Part shown: piece by piece, positions 63,157 to 64,000 of the stretch | Numbering within the stretch: the stretch's first letter is position 1 | Layout: the number at the start of each line of letters is the position of its first letter | DNA from: CAVVXX01 sp963707975 | GTDB lineage: Bacteria > Pseudomonadota > Alphaproteobacteria > Micropepsales > Micropepsaceae | Length of the DNA stretch: 64,000 nucleotides | Assembly (NCBI GenBank): GCA_963707975.1 | Contig: OY970177.1 | Coordinates: 1,922,001 to 1,986,000 of the forward strand | Direction of reading: 5' to 3' | The notes under the pieces: generated by a model | The model's input: the letters and a program-made list of their open reading frames with translations, nothing else | What the model was told of the DNA's origin: nothing | Databases searched by the model: none | Program-made: the position numbers and the translations under genes

Positions 63157-63846
63157 CTACTCCTCCGCGCGGAGGCGATAGCCCACGCCCTGTTCGGTTA
63201 GGATGTGTTGCGGGCGTTCAGGGTCGGCCTCGATTTTCTGGCGCAACGAGCGGATGTATATCCGCAGATATTGTACGTCAGCTTCCATGCCCCAGACTTC
63301 GTGCAGGATGAACTTATGCGTCAGCACCTTGCCCGCATGCTGGACCAAGAGGCGCAGCAAATCGTATTCGCGCGGCGACAGTTTCACCTCATGGCCATGT
63401 GCTGTCACTATTCGCCGCACAAGATCGACCGATAAATCTCCACTGAGAAAGACAGGTTTTTCGCCTTCTTGCTGTAAGCGATGCCGCATTGCCGCGCGGA
63501 TGCGGGCCAGCAGTTCATCCACGCCGAAGGGCTTGGTTACGTAATCGTCGGCACCCAGATCGAGCGCCTTCACCTTGCCCGCCTCGTCTGCGCGGCTAGA
63601 GAGCACGATAATGGGCAGCGTCGAGCCTTTTTCCCGGACGTCACGGATAACATCGAAGCCATCTTTGTCTGGCAAGCCAAGATCAAGAACCAGCACATCG
63701 AAGGAATTACGCTTCATGGCTTCGAGCGCGCTTTCTGCGTTTTCGGCATCGGTCACTTCGTAGTTCTGAGCGGACAGGCTCGTGCGCAGGAAACGCCGGA
63801 TGGCCGGTTCGTCATCCACGACAAGGACGCGCAGAGGCGCGGTCAT
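63157..63846 (-). CDS. kdpE: response regulator KdpE (OmpR family)
   Basis: 229 residues from ATG 63846; a TTG three codons upstream overlaps kdpD. Receiver domain: acidic pocket 'VLVVDDEPAIRRFLR', phosphoacceptor Asp in 'FDVLVLDLGLPDKDGFDVI', Lys in 'DYVTKPFGVDELLARIRAA'. The OmpR-type winged helix has 'VKLSPREYDLLRLLVQHAGK' and 'DVQYLRIYIRSLRQKIE'. The pattern is that of KdpE, which activates the high-affinity K+ pump kdpFABC. It overlaps the sensor kinase gene upstream. Confidence 0.93.
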   Translation of the reverse strand: MTAPLRVLVVDDEPAIRRFLRTSLSAQNYEVTDAENAESALEAMKRNSFDVLVLDLGLPDKDGFDVIRDVREKGSTLPIIVLSSRADEAGKVKALDLGADDYVTKPFGVDELLARIRAAMRHRLQQEGEKPVFLSGDLSVDLVRRIVTAHGHEVKLSPREYDLLRLLVQHAGKVLTHKFILHEVWGMEADVQYLRIYIRSLRQKIEADPERPQHILTEQGVGYRLRAEE

Positions 63847-63851
63847 CGAGG

Positions 63852-64000
63852 TCAAGCGGCCCTCTCCTTGCTCGTGCTCTGGATTGATACGGGAAGCGTG
63901 ATGATGAACACGGCCCCGCGCGCGTCCGTGCGGTTCCTGGCGACGATGGTGCCTCCCATGGCCTCGATGAAACCACGGCAGATGGCAAGCCCGAGGCCGG
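63852..64000 (-). CDS. kdpD: sensor histidine kinase KdpD, C-terminal end only (cut by window edge)
   Basis: The last ~48 residues of a histidine kinase: the G2-box region 'GLGLAICRGFIEAMGGTIVA', then 'GAVFIITLPVSIQS' and a short tail to TGA 63852-63854. Assigned to KdpD from the following kdpE. The rest lies beyond 64000. Confidence 0.82.
   Translation of the reverse strand, partial: GLGLAICRGFIEAMGGTIVARNRTDARGAVFIITLPVSIQSTSKERAA

Overview
The window is about 64 kb of GC-rich chromosome from an alphaproteobacterium. The gene orders glyA-nrdR-ribD-ribE-ribB-ribH-nusB-thiL, bamE / CBP3-like chaperone / DUF177 / rpmF / plsX / fabH / ihfA / merR, and hom-glpX-recJ, together with a MucR regulator, a K+-independent proton pyrophosphatase and a class I PHA synthase, point to that class. 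The order or genus cannot be settled from the sequence; a Rhizomicrobium/Micropepsales- or Rhizobiales-like organism would fit.

Layout. 0-3.5 kb: a transglutaminase-like DUF3857 gene with one in-frame stop, then hemA. 3.6-14 kb: mucR (reverse), glyA, nrdR, an AT-rich HEPN-like insertion, the riboflavin operon, nusB, thiL and hppA. 14-19 kb: bamE (reverse), then a forward run from the cytochrome bc1 chaperone to a MerR regulator, ending in tRNA-Pro(GGG). Within it, 15.76-18.62 kb carries about 21 single-base insertions in mostly essential genes, best read as a stretch of uncorrected sequence. 19.0-20.3 kb: a 1.24-kb segment bounded by 36-bp direct copies of the tRNA-Pro 3' end, holding one PIN-like gene. 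20.3-33.9 kb: envelope and metabolic genes (mlaC, mlaA, secDF, Yip1-like, a broken TonB receptor, ctaA, metY, enoyl-CoA hydratase, a DsbA-like protein). 34-47.3 kb: rplM-rpsI, argC, ltaE, phaC, an OmpA-like lipoprotein, hom-glpX-recJ.

The last third is accessory. A large serine recombinase sits in tRNA-Glu, with its last codons read antisense through the tRNA. It is followed by an 11-bp tandem array, an IS110 transposase, a ClC channel, a DUF1345 protein and a broken rve-type transposase. Next comes a compact locus: a BlaI-type repressor with a palindromic operator, a BlaR1-type M56 protein (frameshifted as given) and two tandem large SxxK serine hydrolases sharing an uncharacterised N-terminal domain. 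It is the best candidate here for a poorly described regulated system. The window ends with a hydrolase remnant, a DUF1801 gene and kdpE/kdpD (kdpD cut by the edge).

Dispersed palindromic repeats recur: four REP/BIME-like pairs, a GCCCGCGAATGCGGG pair, a CTCCCCC/GGGGGAG pair and a GTCCGCT...AAGCAGAC family. Two REP copies have been drafted into coding sequence (start of ctaA, end of a CoA-binding protein). Many genes are interrupted by a single indel or stop. Where the gene is essential, sequence error is the simplest reading; in the accessory zone some are probably true decay.
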